Shown here piece after piece: positions 46,437-56,397 of a stretch of 64,000 bases of DNA (positions are counted from its first letter, which is position 1; each line of letters begins with the position of its first letter). The stretch is from Enterobacter cancerogenus. GTDB lineage: Bacteria > Pseudomonadota > Gammaproteobacteria > Enterobacterales > Enterobacteriaceae. The DNA is taken from positions 1,116,001 through 1,180,000 of the forward strand of contig NZ_CP077290.1 in assembly GCF_019047785.1 (NCBI RefSeq), written 5' to 3'. The notes below the pieces were generated by a model, which was not told the origin of the DNA, did no database searches, and worked only from the letters and a program-made list of their open reading frames with translations. Made by a program: the position numbers and the translations under genes.

Positions 46437-47111
46437 ATGCGTCACGGTTATTTACTGAGCACACTTTTACTGGTTGCAGCGACCGCACATGCGGGGGTGA
46501 TTATTAACGGCACGCGCCTTATTTACCAGGGAGGGAAAAAGGAATCCTCAATCGGTATTTCAAACCCGGATGCAACAGATTATCTGGTGCAGTCCTGGGC
46601 GGATTCTGGCGGTAAAAATCTGGCGAAAGCGCCGTTTCTGATTACGCCTCCCCTTTTTCGCCTGGATGCCAAAGAAGATAACGTATTGCGCGTTGTCCGC
46701 ACCGGCGGAAATTTACCTGAAGATCGCGAGTCGCTTTTTTGGCTGAATATTAAAGCCATTCCCTCATCAAAACGCGTTGAGGGCGTGAATACGCTGCAAA
46801 TCGCCATCAACACGCGCATTAAATTACTTTATCGCCCGTCATCGGTTAAAGGCAAACCGGAAGACGTGGCCGATAAGCTGGAATGGCACCGCGAGGGCAA
46901 CGACCTGGTGGTTAATAACCCAACGCCATTTTATATGAATTTCCAGAGCGTCACGCTGAACGGCCACAAAATTGATAAAGCCGGCTGGGCCGTGCCAGAA
47001 ACGCAAACGCGCATCGCACTGCCTGCTCATACCGGCGGCTCTAACGTCACCTGGTCAATTATTACTGACTACGGCAGCATCAGCAAAAGCTGGTCTACAT
47101 CCGTTCATTAA
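46437..47111 (+). CDS. Periplasmic fimbrial chaperone (PapD/FimC family)
   Basis: 224 aa. Signal peptide ends AHA (~residue 19). Two Ig-like domains. The conserved N-terminal segment VIINGTRLIYQGGKKESSIGI contains the usual Arg, and the middle block INTRIKLLYRP carries the Lys that anchors pilin C-termini. The F1-G1 loop is short, i.e. an FGS-type chaperone. It holds pilin subunits for the usher encoded next. Confidence 0.92.
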   Translation: MRHGYLLSTLLLVAATAHAGVIINGTRLIYQGGKKESSIGISNPDATDYLVQSWADSGGKNLAKAPFLITPPLFRLDAKEDNVLRVVRTGGNLPEDRESLFWLNIKAIPSSKRVEGVNTLQIAINTRIKLLYRPSSVKGKPEDVADKLEWHREGNDLVVNNPTPFYMNFQSVTLNGHKIDKAGWAVPETQTRIALPAHTGGSNVTWSIITDYGSISKSWSTSVH

Positions 47112-47134
47112 TCGACAGCCAAACAGTGGATTGA

Positions 47135-49702
47135 ATGGTTATTTATACCTCTACCCCAGGAAGGCCGTTCAGGCTGCCTTCCGTTTACCGATTACTGACT
47201 CTGCTGACCCTGATATGCGGTCTGGCAGTGATTGGTTTTTCGCAAAAAACGCGGGCAGATGATTATTTTAACCCGGCGCTGCTTGACGTCGATAATCCAC
47301 AGCAGGAAAAAACTGACCTGTCTATTTATGAAAAAGGACCAGGTCAGGCGCCTGGAAAATATCAGGTCGCCATTTATATCAATAACAATAAAATTGATAC
47401 CCGCGACGTCACTTTTACGCTGCAAAAAGCGGCGTCGGGCGAGACTTCGCTTCAGCCCTGTTTTAGTCTGGACGAGTTAAAGAGCCTCGGCATTAAAACC
47501 AAATCGTTTCCTGCGCTGGCGGGCGCGGGGAAATGTGCCAACCTGCACGCCATTCCGGCGGCCTCGGCCACGTTTCGCGTCAGCAATCAGCAGCTGCTGT
47601 TGAGCATTCCGCAATCCGCGCTGGGCCAGATGCCGCGCGGCTATATCGACCCGAAAGAATTTGATGAGGGGATCACCGCCGGAATACTCAACTACAGCGC
47701 CACCGCCAGCCAGACGCAGGCCCGCCAGCCCGGCATGCAGGACAGCAGCAGCCAGTACGTGAATCTTCGCCCCGGCCTGAACATTGGCGCGTGGCGCATC
47801 CGTAACTATTCCACCTGGAACCGCAGCACCACCGGCCACGAAGAGCAGCAGAAATTCTCGTCGGTTTACACCTATGCCCAACGCGATATCGTGGCGATGA
47901 AAAGCGATGTGACGCTGGGCCAGAGCAGCTCCCCGGCCGACGTCTTTGACAGCGTGCCCTACACCGGCGTGCAGCTTAACTCCGACAGCGACATGCTGCC
48001 GGACAGCGAAAGAGGCTACGCCCCTATCATTCGCGGGACCGCGCACAGCAACGCGCAGGTGGTGGTCCGCCAGAACGGCTACGTCATTTATCAGAACACC
48101 GTGGCGCCGGGCGCGTTCGAAATTAACGATTTGTACCCCACCGGCAGCAGCGGTGATTTACAGGTCACCGTAAAAGAGACGGACGGCAGCGAGCGCCACT
48201 TTGTGGTGCCTTACGCCTCTGTCCCCGTTTTGCAGCGTGAAAAGCACCTGAAGTACAGCGCAACCGCGGGCCGCTATCGTTCCTACGATAAAGACGTCGA
48301 GAAAACGCCCTTTGCCCAGGGCAGCGCCATCTATGGTTTACCGTACGGCTTCACCGCCTACGGCGGCCTGCAGCAAAGCAGCCATTACCACTCCGCGGCG
48401 CTCGGCACCGGGAAAAACTTTGGCGATCTCGGGGCGTTCTCCATTGACGTCACTCGCGCCAAAGCGCTGCTCAAGAAACAGAAAGCCAGCAAAGGCCAAT
48501 CCTGGCGCCTGCGTTACAGCAAAGACTTTGCCGGCACGGGTACCAACTTCTCGCTGGCAGGCTATCGCTACAACAGTAAAGGGTTCTACACCCTGGAAGA
48601 CACCATGGAGTCGTACACCCATGCCAGCGACTGGTCGGCACCGCAGCAGCGTCGCGCCCGTACCGAGGCCACCATCGATCAGACGCTGGGCGAAGGCTGG
48701 GGGTCGGTCACGCTGAGCCTGGTGAAAGAGACCTACTGGACCCAGAGCCAGGACATGACCTCCATGAGCGTCAGCTACAACAACAGCTGGAAGGGCATCA
48801 CCTACAGCCTGAGCTACAGCCTGAACAAAAATACCAACGACAGCGATGAAAACGGCGAGTCGGTCAGCAACGATAATCTGTTCGCGCTGAGCGTTTCGGT
48901 TCCGCTCGACCGCTGGATGCACAACACCTGGGCTACCTACAACATGAACAACAGCAAGGACGGCACCGTACAGAACCTCGGGGTAAACGGCACGGCGCTG
49001 GAGGAGAACAACCTTAACTGGAACGTTCAGGAAGGTCTGGACTCCTCAGGTAACGGCAACTCAACCAGCATGAACGCCGACTATAAGGCCACCTACGGCG
49101 AACTGAGCGGCGGCCTGAGCCAGGATAAAAACCAGCGCACCGCCAACGTGGGCCTGCAGGGCGGGGTTATCGCCCATGCCAACGGCATCACCCTGAGCCA
49201 GCCGCTGGGCGAAACCATCGCCCTGGTGAAAGCGCCGGGCACGCACGGGACGCACATCGCCAACCAGACCGGCGTTGAGACCGACTTCCGCGGCTATACC
49301 GTGGTGCCGTTTGTGACCGCATACCGACACAACACCATCGAGCTGGATACCGAAACGCTGCCGGACGATGCCGACGTGACGCACGCGGCGCAAATCGTCA
49401 CCCCCACCCGCGGCGCGGTGGTGCGCGCCACCTTCAACACCCGCGTGGGCAACCGGGTGCTGATGACGCTGACGCACGGCGGTAAGCCGCTGCCGTTCGG
49501 CGCAACGGTTACCACGGAAGATAAAGACAGCGAGTTTATCGTGGGCGTTGACGGCCAGACCTATCTCTCCGGGCTGCCGAGGCGCGGCAAGCTCGACGTG
49601 TCATGGGGGCAGGACGCCAGCGAGCACTGTGTCGCAAATTACGTACTTACGGACGAGAAAAATAAAACCAACATTATTAACGCTGCTGCGCAGTGTCACT
49701 AA
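47135..49702 (+). CDS. Outer membrane fimbrial usher (FimD/PapC family)
   Basis: 855 aa, standard usher length. A signal region of about 41 residues precedes the N-terminal chaperone-binding domain (FNPALLDV..., ~45-165). A 24-strand barrel with an internal plug (~250-340; the RGTAHSNAQVVVRQNGY region) follows, then two C-terminal domains with a Cys pair. It secretes and orders pilin subunits. Shine-Dalgarno before ATG 47135 is weak. The gene is slightly more GC-rich than the pilin genes around it. Confidence 0.93.
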   Translation: MVIYTSTPGRPFRLPSVYRLLTLLTLICGLAVIGFSQKTRADDYFNPALLDVDNPQQEKTDLSIYEKGPGQAPGKYQVAIYINNNKIDTRDVTFTLQKAASGETSLQPCFSLDELKSLGIKTKSFPALAGAGKCANLHAIPAASATFRVSNQQLLLSIPQSALGQMPRGYIDPKEFDEGITAGILNYSATASQTQARQPGMQDSSSQYVNLRPGLNIGAWRIRNYSTWNRSTTGHEEQQKFSSVYTYAQRDIVAMKSDVTLGQSSSPADVFDSVPYTGVQLNSDSDMLPDSERGYAPIIRGTAHSNAQVVVRQNGYVIYQNTVAPGAFEINDLYPTGSSGDLQVTVKETDGSERHFVVPYASVPVLQREKHLKYSATAGRYRSYDKDVEKTPFAQGSAIYGLPYGFTAYGGLQQSSHYHSAALGTGKNFGDLGAFSIDVTRAKALLKKQKASKGQSWRLRYSKDFAGTGTNFSLAGYRYNSKGFYTLEDTMESYTHASDWSAPQQRRARTEATIDQTLGEGWGSVTLSLVKETYWTQSQDMTSMSVSYNNSWKGITYSLSYSLNKNTNDSDENGESVSNDNLFALSVSVPLDRWMHNTWATYNMNNSKDGTVQNLGVNGTALEENNLNWNVQEGLDSSGNGNSTSMNADYKATYGELSGGLSQDKNQRTANVGLQGGVIAHANGITLSQPLGETIALVKAPGTHGTHIANQTGVETDFRGYTVVPFVTAYRHNTIELDTETLPDDADVTHAAQIVTPTRGAVVRATFNTRVGNRVLMTLTHGGKPLPFGATVTTEDKDSEFIVGVDGQTYLSGLPRRGKLDVSWGQDASEHCVANYVLTDEKNKTNIINAAAQCH

Positions 49703-49723
49703 TCCATCGTGAAGGCTTAGCAT

Positions 49724-50713
49724 ATGCAACTCGTTAAATCGTTCTTCTTTCTTCTCGTTCTGGGCACGGCATCGTTCTTTATGCCTCATGCAAAGGCCAC
49801 CTGTACGACGCCGGACATGCCGAAGATGATCAACGTTGCCTCGGTTTCCGTGCCGACAACCCTGCCGGTGGGGGAAACCATTCCAGGCACCGAGCAGACC
49901 GTTCACGTCGCGGGCAATTGCGATGAAAGCGTCGACAGCGGCCTTGAGATTGTCTCCTGCTACTACGGCACCGGTTCAGAAATTCCCGGCATGAGGGGGG
50001 TGTATGATTCGGGTGTTGAGGGCATTGGCGTCGCCCTGATGAACGAACAAGGTCAGCGCATCAGAGGCGCGGGCGGCGTACAGTGTGACTCCCGGGAAAC
50101 GCCGATTGGCTATATCTCGACCGACGGCAAACAGTCGTTCAGCTTCAACGTCACCCTGGAGCTGGTAAAGACCAGCGATAACGTCATCTCCGGGACGCTT
50201 GTGCAGTCGCAAACCAGATTTGGCATCGGCGTCTTTGCCCATGAAGGCATCGGCAACCCTAACAATATCGCCTACTCCGGCAACGTGATCCTCCACCAGG
50301 TGACCTGCTCGGTGTCACCAAAAGATCTGACCGTGAATCTGGGCGATTTCCCGTTAAGTGATTTTGTGGGTACCGGCACGCTCTCCGATCCGGCGCAAAC
50401 GGTCTACGTCAACGTTAACTGCGACACGACAGTCCAGCCGCAAATGAAGGTTACCAGCGGCAACGGCTACGAGAGCGCGTTCCCCGGGGTGATTAAGCTT
50501 ACCCAGGAGAGCGGCGTCGCCACGGGCATCGGCGTCAGAATGCTGGTGGACGGCATGATCCCGACGTTTGGTGAATATGAGTCGCTGGGGACCGAAGCCT
50601 ATGCCAACCAGACGCTGCGCATTCCGCTGGAGTTGCGCTACGAACAAACTGCTGCCCTTGTGACCCCTGGCCCTGCCAACACCGTCGCCACCGTCACGCT
50701 TGCCTATAAGTGA
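49724..50713 (+). CDS. Two-domain fimbrial tip adhesin (FimH-like)
   Basis: 329 aa. Signal peptide ends AKA (~residue 25). The N-terminal ~160 residues have their own Cys pairs and look like a receptor-binding domain; the C-terminal ~150 residues are a pilin domain (TCSVSPKDLTVNLGDF... ending ATVTLAYK). This two-domain layout, position after the usher and lack of a donor strand at the N-terminus fit a tip adhesin. No ligand can be predicted; the binding domain is not recognisably FimH. Confidence 0.82.
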   Translation: MQLVKSFFFLLVLGTASFFMPHAKATCTTPDMPKMINVASVSVPTTLPVGETIPGTEQTVHVAGNCDESVDSGLEIVSCYYGTGSEIPGMRGVYDSGVEGIGVALMNEQGQRIRGAGGVQCDSRETPIGYISTDGKQSFSFNVTLELVKTSDNVISGTLVQSQTRFGIGVFAHEGIGNPNNIAYSGNVILHQVTCSVSPKDLTVNLGDFPLSDFVGTGTLSDPAQTVYVNVNCDTTVQPQMKVTSGNGYESAFPGVIKLTQESGVATGIGVRMLVDGMIPTFGEYESLGTEAYANQTLRIPLELRYEQTAALVTPGPANTVATVTLAYK

Positions 50714-50719
50714 TCTCAG

Positions 50720-51223
50720 ATGAAAAAAATCATGTTGTTAACGCTGCTGGGGCTGATGACGAGCGCCCATGCAGATGACATTAATCTCCAGATAACGGGA
50801 CATATCTATGCCAACACCTGCGTCGTGGACAGCGCCAGCCGAAATTTGACCGTCGATTTGGGCCAGGCAACCGCAACGAGCTTTAAAAGCGTGGGCGATA
50901 CGGGAGAGTGGAAAGAATTTTCCCTGAAGGTGTCGCATTGTCCGTCAAGCCTGACGCTGTCGAACGCCTTTTTTTACGGCCAGCCCGACAGCGTTCACCC
51001 GACGAAATTTGCCAATACCGGCAGCGCAAAAGGCCTTGCGCTTGAACTGGCCGACCGGCAGGACAACATCCTGATTTCGCCGCAGGCCAGTTTTAACGTG
51101 GTGATTAACAAAAGCGACCATACGGCAGAGTTCCCCCTGGCCGCCCGCTACTATGCAACCTCCACGCCCGTCAGCGCCGGTACGTTTAACAGCGTTGTGC
51201 AGGTGACATTCACTTACCAGTAG
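50720..51223 (+). CDS. Minor fimbrial subunit
   Basis: 167 aa. Signal peptide ends AHA (~18), followed by a single pilin domain (LQITGHIYANTCVVDSASR... ending VVQVTFTYQ) with a Cys pair. Probably an adaptor between tip adhesin and shaft, or a terminator subunit. It starts six bases after the adhesin gene. Its last 14 bp overlap the 3' end of dinG on the other strand. Confidence 0.87.
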   Translation: MKKIMLLTLLGLMTSAHADDINLQITGHIYANTCVVDSASRNLTVDLGQATATSFKSVGDTGEWKEFSLKVSHCPSSLTLSNAFFYGQPDSVHPTKFANTGSAKGLALELADRQDNILISPQASFNVVINKSDHTAEFPLAARYYATSTPVSAGTFNSVVQVTFTYQ

Positions 51224-53387
51224 GACCGCGCCCCTTAGCACGGATGCTTTTTTTACGCCCGGCAATCACTTTCGCCGGGCGTTTTTTTACCTCGGGCACG
51301 TCGGGCTGTTCAATCGGGAACACGGGCAAGGCGTTCAGCAACCGCGGGCCGTAATTTTTGGTCAGCAGCCGTTTATCGTAAATCACCACCTCGCCCCAGC
51401 AGCCGTGGCTACGAATCAAGCGCCCCACCTGCTGAATCAGGTTAAACGACGCCGCCGGCAGGCTTTGCACCTCAAACGGATAGCGATTCAGGCTTTTCAG
51501 CCATTCGCCCTCGGTGATCACCACCGGGCTGTCGATAGGCGGGAAGGCGATTTTATGGATATGCACCTGGGTTAAATAATCCCCCTTCAAATCCAGCCCT
51601 TCCGCGAACGACTGCAGGCCGATCAGCACGCTGCGCTCGCCGCCGTCAATACGCTGGCGGTGCAGCTCGACCAGCCGGTAGCGGGGCTTATCGCCCTGCA
51701 CCAGCAGCAGTAACCGCAGGTCGGTGACGTGTTCAAGGAAGCGCTGCATCGCGCGCCCGCTGGCAAACAGCACCAGCATGCCAGGGAATTTTTTGCTCTC
51801 AAGCTGCTCACGGAAGTAGGCCGCCATCTCGGCGATATGCTGTTCTTCGTTGTCGATAAGCGGCTCGTACTGCATACGCGGGATCACCAGCTTGCCCTGC
51901 TCGCAGTGGTTAAACGGCGAATCCAGCGCCACGAAGCGGTCGCCCGCTTTCTCCCGGAGGCCGCTCATCTCCTGCAGCCTGGAGAAGCTGTTCAGGGAAC
52001 GCAGCGTGGCTGACGTGACGACGACATGCGGCACGCTGCGCCAGATGAGCTTTTCCAGCTGATCGGCAACGCGGATACCCACGCAGTGGAAAAAGAGGTG
52101 CACCTGCCCGTCCCGCGTTTCCCGGGTCGCCCATTTGGTGACCGGCGCGCCGGACGCCTGCGCCAGAGAGGCCAGCCGCCAGAGCTTGCTTTGCGCCTCG
52201 AACATGCCGAGCGCGCGGTTCATCTGCAACAAAATACGGTGCAGGCGCACCACGTCGTGGGTGCCGGTTTTCTCGCTCAGGTCGTTTAAGAACATCTCCG
52301 CCAGCCCGCGCAGCTTCTCAAGGTGCTTCGCCAGCTGCTGGCAAATCTCCATCACCTCGTCCGGCAATTCGCCCATGGCAAAGCGGTGTTCCGCCTCCTG
52401 GGTCTGCGGCAAATACAGGTTGAGGATGTTATTCAGCGACGAGATTAGCCCGTACACCTCGTCGCAATGCTCGTTGAGGCGTTCAGGCACCGCCAGCGGT
52501 GGCGTGGTTTTCGGGCGGAACTGCTCCATGCAGGTTGCCACCAGCTTGCAGAACAGATCGAGCTGCAGGCGGAACCACGGGGCGGTAATTTCGGCGCTCA
52601 TCTCCAGAGCATCGCGCGCGACGTCCGGCAGATGGTGTCCTTCATCCAGCACCAGCAGCAGGTTTTTCGGCTCCGGCAGCACAGCTTCGCTCTCAAGCGC
52701 CGCCATCACCAGCGCATGGTTTGCGACCACCACTTCCGCTTCCTGAATCTCGCGGCGGGCGACAAAGAACGGGCATTCGCGGTAATAGTGGCAGTTGCGG
52801 TTCAGGCAGCTCGCTTTATCGGTGCTCAGCCTGCGCCAGAGATCGTCGCTGATGGCCTCGCTGGTGTGGTCGCGCAGTCCGTCCCACTTATAGCCGTCGA
52901 GATCGGTTTTCAGTTTGGCGCACCGCTCCTGCTCGGCCTTGTTGTTCGGCGTCAGTTCATCATCAAGAAACGCCAGCAGATCCTGTTGCGCAGGCTCGCT
53001 GCTGGCGAGCGCCGCCAGGTTACGCGGGCAGACGTAGCGACCACGGCCAAAGGCGGCAGTAAAACGGAGATCGGGGATAATTTTGCGCAGCAGCGGCAGG
53101 TCTTTGCTGAAGATTTGATCCTGCAACGCCACGTTGGCGGTACTCACCACCAGCGTTTTTTGCTCTTCCCGCGCAATCGCAATGCCGGGGATAAGATACG
53201 ACAGGGTCTTCCCGACGCCCGTCGGGGCTTCAATCGCCAGATGCCGCCCGTCGTCCCCGGCGAGCGTTTTTGCCACATCAGCAATCATCTGCCGCTGAGG
53301 CGCTCGGGGAATAAAGTCGGGGATCTGCTGTTGTAGCGCCTTATACCAGGCGCCAATTTGCGCTTTGAGCGCCGCGGTTAAAGCCAT
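51210..53387 (-). CDS. dinG: ATP-dependent DNA helicase DinG
   Basis: 725 aa XPD-like superfamily 2 helicase. Walker A EAPTGVGKT (53-61), DEGH box (248-251) and the 4Fe-4S cysteines Cys120, Cys194, Cys199 and Cys205 are all present at E. coli positions. Later motifs include ATLRS, GLQSFAEGLDL and QQVGRLIRS. It unwinds DNA-RNA hybrids and D-loops at replication-transcription conflicts. The tail after ~705 (ending GRGPTGK) differs from E. coli and its last codons lie antisense to the pilin gene end. SOS control by a LexA box. Confidence 0.96.
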   Translation of the reverse strand: MALTAALKAQIGAWYKALQQQIPDFIPRAPQRQMIADVAKTLAGDDGRHLAIEAPTGVGKTLSYLIPGIAIAREEQKTLVVSTANVALQDQIFSKDLPLLRKIIPDLRFTAAFGRGRYVCPRNLAALASSEPAQQDLLAFLDDELTPNNKAEQERCAKLKTDLDGYKWDGLRDHTSEAISDDLWRRLSTDKASCLNRNCHYYRECPFFVARREIQEAEVVVANHALVMAALESEAVLPEPKNLLLVLDEGHHLPDVARDALEMSAEITAPWFRLQLDLFCKLVATCMEQFRPKTTPPLAVPERLNEHCDEVYGLISSLNNILNLYLPQTQEAEHRFAMGELPDEVMEICQQLAKHLEKLRGLAEMFLNDLSEKTGTHDVVRLHRILLQMNRALGMFEAQSKLWRLASLAQASGAPVTKWATRETRDGQVHLFFHCVGIRVADQLEKLIWRSVPHVVVTSATLRSLNSFSRLQEMSGLREKAGDRFVALDSPFNHCEQGKLVIPRMQYEPLIDNEEQHIAEMAAYFREQLESKKFPGMLVLFASGRAMQRFLEHVTDLRLLLLVQGDKPRYRLVELHRQRIDGGERSVLIGLQSFAEGLDLKGDYLTQVHIHKIAFPPIDSPVVITEGEWLKSLNRYPFEVQSLPAASFNLIQQVGRLIRSHGCWGEVVIYDKRLLTKNYGPRLLNALPVFPIEQPDVPEVKKRPAKVIAGRKKSIRAKGRGPTGK

Positions 53388-53400
53388 CGTAAACCTGAAA

Positions 53401-53420
53401 TACTGTATAAACAGCCACTA
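53401..53420. promoter_or_regulatory. LexA box of dinG
   Basis: TACTGTATAAACAGCCACTA is almost the same as the E. coli dinG LexA site (reverse of TATTGGCTGTTTATACAGTA). It sits about 14 bp upstream of the dinG start codon. Confidence 0.85.
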
Positions 53421-53526
53421 TTGTGGCACTTTCCGGCGGATGCCGCAAAAAGAAAAAGTCCAGATGTAAGGACAAGAGCCTCGCAGCGAATCTACACAAA
53501 GGCTCTTTGTTATTTCAGTGGCATCG

Positions 53527-54072
53527 TTCCGTTCACTTTAACTATCCTGCTACCTGGTCATTTCTCTGCGGTGAACGTGCTAAGGGGGCTACCGCCGCCC
53601 CCTTAGCAATCCCGGCTCCCGGCAGAGAAAATCGCCGCTTCGCGGTGCCCTCAGCTTATTCCTTCCGGCTTTCGGGTCGGGCACCAGCCTGCATCCCTGC
53701 AGGCTATGCCCTCGCCGCGCATCCCTGCGCGTCGCCCCGGCCTTCAGGAAACGCTTCGGCGATTTTCAGCCGGACTCTCGCTCCCTCAACCTTTTATGCC
53801 GCCTGAATGTGGCACCGCCGTTGAGTCCCGCAGAAATCGGCGAACCGGAGACCGGATGACAAGGGCTGGACGCCATGGATGGCGGCCAGAGGCGAAACGA
53901 GACAGGACGTCGAGTCGAGCCGACCGCAGGGAGACGGTCGGGAGGTGAGCGCAGTGCGAAGCACCGATTTCATGGCGGGCCGCGGGGATTGACAAGGGGG
54001 CCGCGGTGGCCCCCTTGTCACGTTCACGGGTAATGAACGTATTATATTCTGTGGATATTAAGGTGAACGTAA
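53527..54072. repeat. Dispersed structured repeat, copy 2 (546 bp, long form)
   Basis: Terminal inverted repeats TTCCGTTCAC (53527-53536) and GTGAACGTAA (54063-54072). Hairpin A: GCTAAGGGGGC (53579-53589) / GCCCCCTTAGC (53597-53607). Hairpin B: GACAAGGGGGCC / GGCCCCCTTGTC (about 53991-54019) with a GCGGT loop. The body from about 53785 to 54030 is very similar to copy 1 at 34111-34495. It fills the dinG-rhlE gap. Open frames inside appear in several phases without usual start sites and are taken as non-coding. Confidence 0.88.
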
Positions 54073-54109
54073 CCTTCAATTATAACCAACAGACAATCAT
54101 CCCAGAAAA

Positions 54110-55483
54110 CTACACGCTGGCAGGTTTACGCGGGCGGCGTCGACGCTGCCCTTCCCCTGCTGGCCGGGCTTCACCGCTGCGCCACGGGTTCTCGCCGCCG
54201 GATTTCGCTTCGCCGTTTCGGCGCGGCGGTTTACCGGATGCTTTCGGCGCGCCGCCTTCCGAACGGCGCGGCTGCTGCTGTCCACGACCACCGCCGCCGC
54301 CACGCTGCTGACGGCCATTCTGAATCGGCTCCGCCTGAATAGACGGATCGACATCGTAGCCTTCGGTGGTGATGCGCGGGATCTCTTTCTTCAGCAGACG
54401 CTCAATATCGCGCAGCAGTTTGTGTTCATCGACGCAAACCAGAGAGAGGGCTTCGCCGGTCGCCGCCGCGCGACCGGTACGGCCGATACGGTGAACATAA
54501 TCTTCCGGCACGTTTGGCAGCTCGTAGTTCACCACGTGCGGCAGCTCTTCAATGTCAAGACCGCGGGCGGCGATGTCCGTTGCCACCAGCACGCGAATGT
54601 CGCCAGACTTAAAGTCCGCCAGCGCACGGGTACGCGCGCCCTGGCTCTTGTTGCCGTGGATTGCCGCGCTGCGGATGCCGTCTTTATTCAGCTGTTCCGC
54701 CAGGTGGTTGGCGCCGTGTTTGGTGCGGGTAAAGACCAGCACCTGCTGCCAGTTGCCCTGCCCGATCATCTGGGAGAGCAGCTCGCGCTTGCGTTTCTTA
54801 TCCACGAAGTGAACATGCTGCGTCACCTGCTCGGAGGCGGTGTTGCGGCGCGCCACTTCCACTTCCAGCGGGTTATGCAGCAGCTTTTCAGCCAGCGCCT
54901 TGATCTCGTCTGAGAAGGTCGCGGAGAAGAGCAGGTTCTGACGACGTGCAGGCAGTTTAGCCAGCACGCGGCGAATGTCGTGGATAAAGCCCATATCCAG
55001 CATGCGGTCAGCTTCATCCAGCACCAGAATTTCAATCTGATCGAGCTTCACCGCGTTCTGGTGTTCGAGATCCAGCAGACGGCCCGGCGTTGCCACCAGC
55101 ACGTCCACGCCGCCGCGCAGTTTCATCATCTGCGGGTTGATGCTCACCCCGCCGAAAACCACCAGCGAGCGAATGTTGAGATAGCGGCTGTAATCACGCA
55201 CGTTCTCGCCAATTTGCGCGGCCAGCTCGCGGGTTGGGGTCAGGATCAGCGCACGGACCGGGCGACGGCCTTTAGCGTGCGGCTGGTTTTTTACCAGCAG
55301 CTCTAACAGCGGCAGGGTAAAGCCCGCGGTTTTTCCGGTACCGGTCTGGGCGCTGGCCATCAGGTCACGGCCCTGCAGCACGGCAGGAATCGCCTTCTGC
55401 TGAATAGGGGTTGGCTCGACGTAGCCCTGCTCTGCGATTGCGCGCAGAATTTCCGGGTTCAGGCCAAGGGAATCAAAAGACAT
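54110..55483 (-). CDS. rhlE: ATP-dependent RNA helicase RhlE
   Basis: 457 aa DEAD-box protein. Q motif ([14 protein letters not shown]), motif I AQTGTGKT, Ia PTRELA, II DEAD, III SAT, and C-terminal [11 protein letters not shown] and HRIGRTGR are all present. The tail (~390-457) is Gly/Arg/Pro-rich and basic, as in E. coli RhlE, which acts in ribosome assembly. Monocistronic; divergent from cecR as in E. coli. Confidence 0.96.
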   Translation of the reverse strand: MSFDSLGLNPEILRAIAEQGYVEPTPIQQKAIPAVLQGRDLMASAQTGTGKTAGFTLPLLELLVKNQPHAKGRRPVRALILTPTRELAAQIGENVRDYSRYLNIRSLVVFGGVSINPQMMKLRGGVDVLVATPGRLLDLEHQNAVKLDQIEILVLDEADRMLDMGFIHDIRRVLAKLPARRQNLLFSATFSDEIKALAEKLLHNPLEVEVARRNTASEQVTQHVHFVDKKRKRELLSQMIGQGNWQQVLVFTRTKHGANHLAEQLNKDGIRSAAIHGNKSQGARTRALADFKSGDIRVLVATDIAARGLDIEELPHVVNYELPNVPEDYVHRIGRTGRAAATGEALSLVCVDEHKLLRDIERLLKKEIPRITTEGYDVDPSIQAEPIQNGRQQRGGGGGRGQQQPRRSEGGAPKASGKPPRRNGEAKSGGENPWRSGEARPAGEGQRRRRPRKPASV

Positions 55484-55685
55484 AAAAACTCCGAACCGCC
55501 CCGACCGTCACTGGTGTAGTTTTCAGGGAGATATTACGAATAGGGAGGACAAAAACCACAATGTCGTGAAGTTGCGCAGTGTAGCAGCTTTTGTGACGTG
55601 GCGCATAAAATATCCCTTAGCCGCGCCTCGACAGCCCTTTTCTTTGGGGAAGTTAGCTGGACAAACCCCGTAACCGGGCATAATC

Positions 55686-55705
55686 TTAATCAATCGATTG
55701 ATTAA
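55686..55705. promoter_or_regulatory. CecR operator
   Basis: TTAATCAATCGATTGATTAA is a perfect 20-bp palindrome 15 bp before the cecR start. TetR-type CecR of E. coli represses its own operon and rhlE; this dyad is placed to do both. Confidence 0.85.
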
Positions 55706-55719
55706 TTTTTAAAACCGCC

Positions 55720-56397
55720 ATGAATACGATTCCGACCACCACCAAAGGTGAACAGGCCAGAAGCCAGCTCATAGCCGCCGCGCTGGCGCAGTTTGGCGAG
55801 TATGGACTCCACGCCACCACGCGGGATATCGCCGCGCAGGCCGGACAAAACATCGCGGCCATTACCTACTATTTTGGCTCAAAAGAGGATCTTTATCTCG
55901 CCTGTGCGCAGTGGATCGCCGATTTCATCGGCGAGAATTTCCGCCCACACGTTGAGGAGGCAAGTGCGCTGCTCAGCCAGCCCTCACCCGACCGGGCCGC
56001 TATCCGCCAGCTGATCCTCAACGCCTGCCACAATATGATCCGCCTGCTGACGCACGACGACACTCTAAGCCTGAGCAAATTTATCTCCCGCGAGCAGCTC
56101 TCCCCCACTGCCGCCTACCAGCTGGTGCACAGCCAGGTGATTGACCCGATGCACGGCCATTTAACCCGCCTGATCGCCGCCTATACCGGTCAGGATGCGC
56201 ACGACACCAACACCATTTTGCATACCCACGCCCTGCTGGGCGAAGTGCTCGCGTTTCGTCTGGGGCGAGAAACCATTTTGCTACGTACCGGCTGGACACA
56301 ATTCGATGAGGATAAAGCCGCACAGATAAGCCAGGTCATTACCTGTCATGTTGACCTGATCCTGCAGGGTTTAACGCAAAGGAGCCTGAAGTCATGA
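55720..56397 (+). CDS. cecR: TetR-family regulator CecR (YbiH)
   Basis: 225 aa. The TetR helix-turn-helix lies at about residues 12-58 ([31 protein letters not shown]), followed by a helical ligand-binding and dimer domain. E. coli CecR controls ybhGFSR and rhlE and affects sensitivity to cefoperazone and chloramphenicol. It overlaps ybhG by ATGA. A perfect palindrome just upstream is its probable autoregulatory site. Confidence 0.94.
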   Translation: MNTIPTTTKGEQARSQLIAAALAQFGEYGLHATTRDIAAQAGQNIAAITYYFGSKEDLYLACAQWIADFIGENFRPHVEEASALLSQPSPDRAAIRQLILNACHNMIRLLTHDDTLSLSKFISREQLSPTAAYQLVHSQVIDPMHGHLTRLIAAYTGQDAHDTNTILHTHALLGEVLAFRLGRETILLRTGWTQFDEDKAAQISQVITCHVDLILQGLTQRSLKS

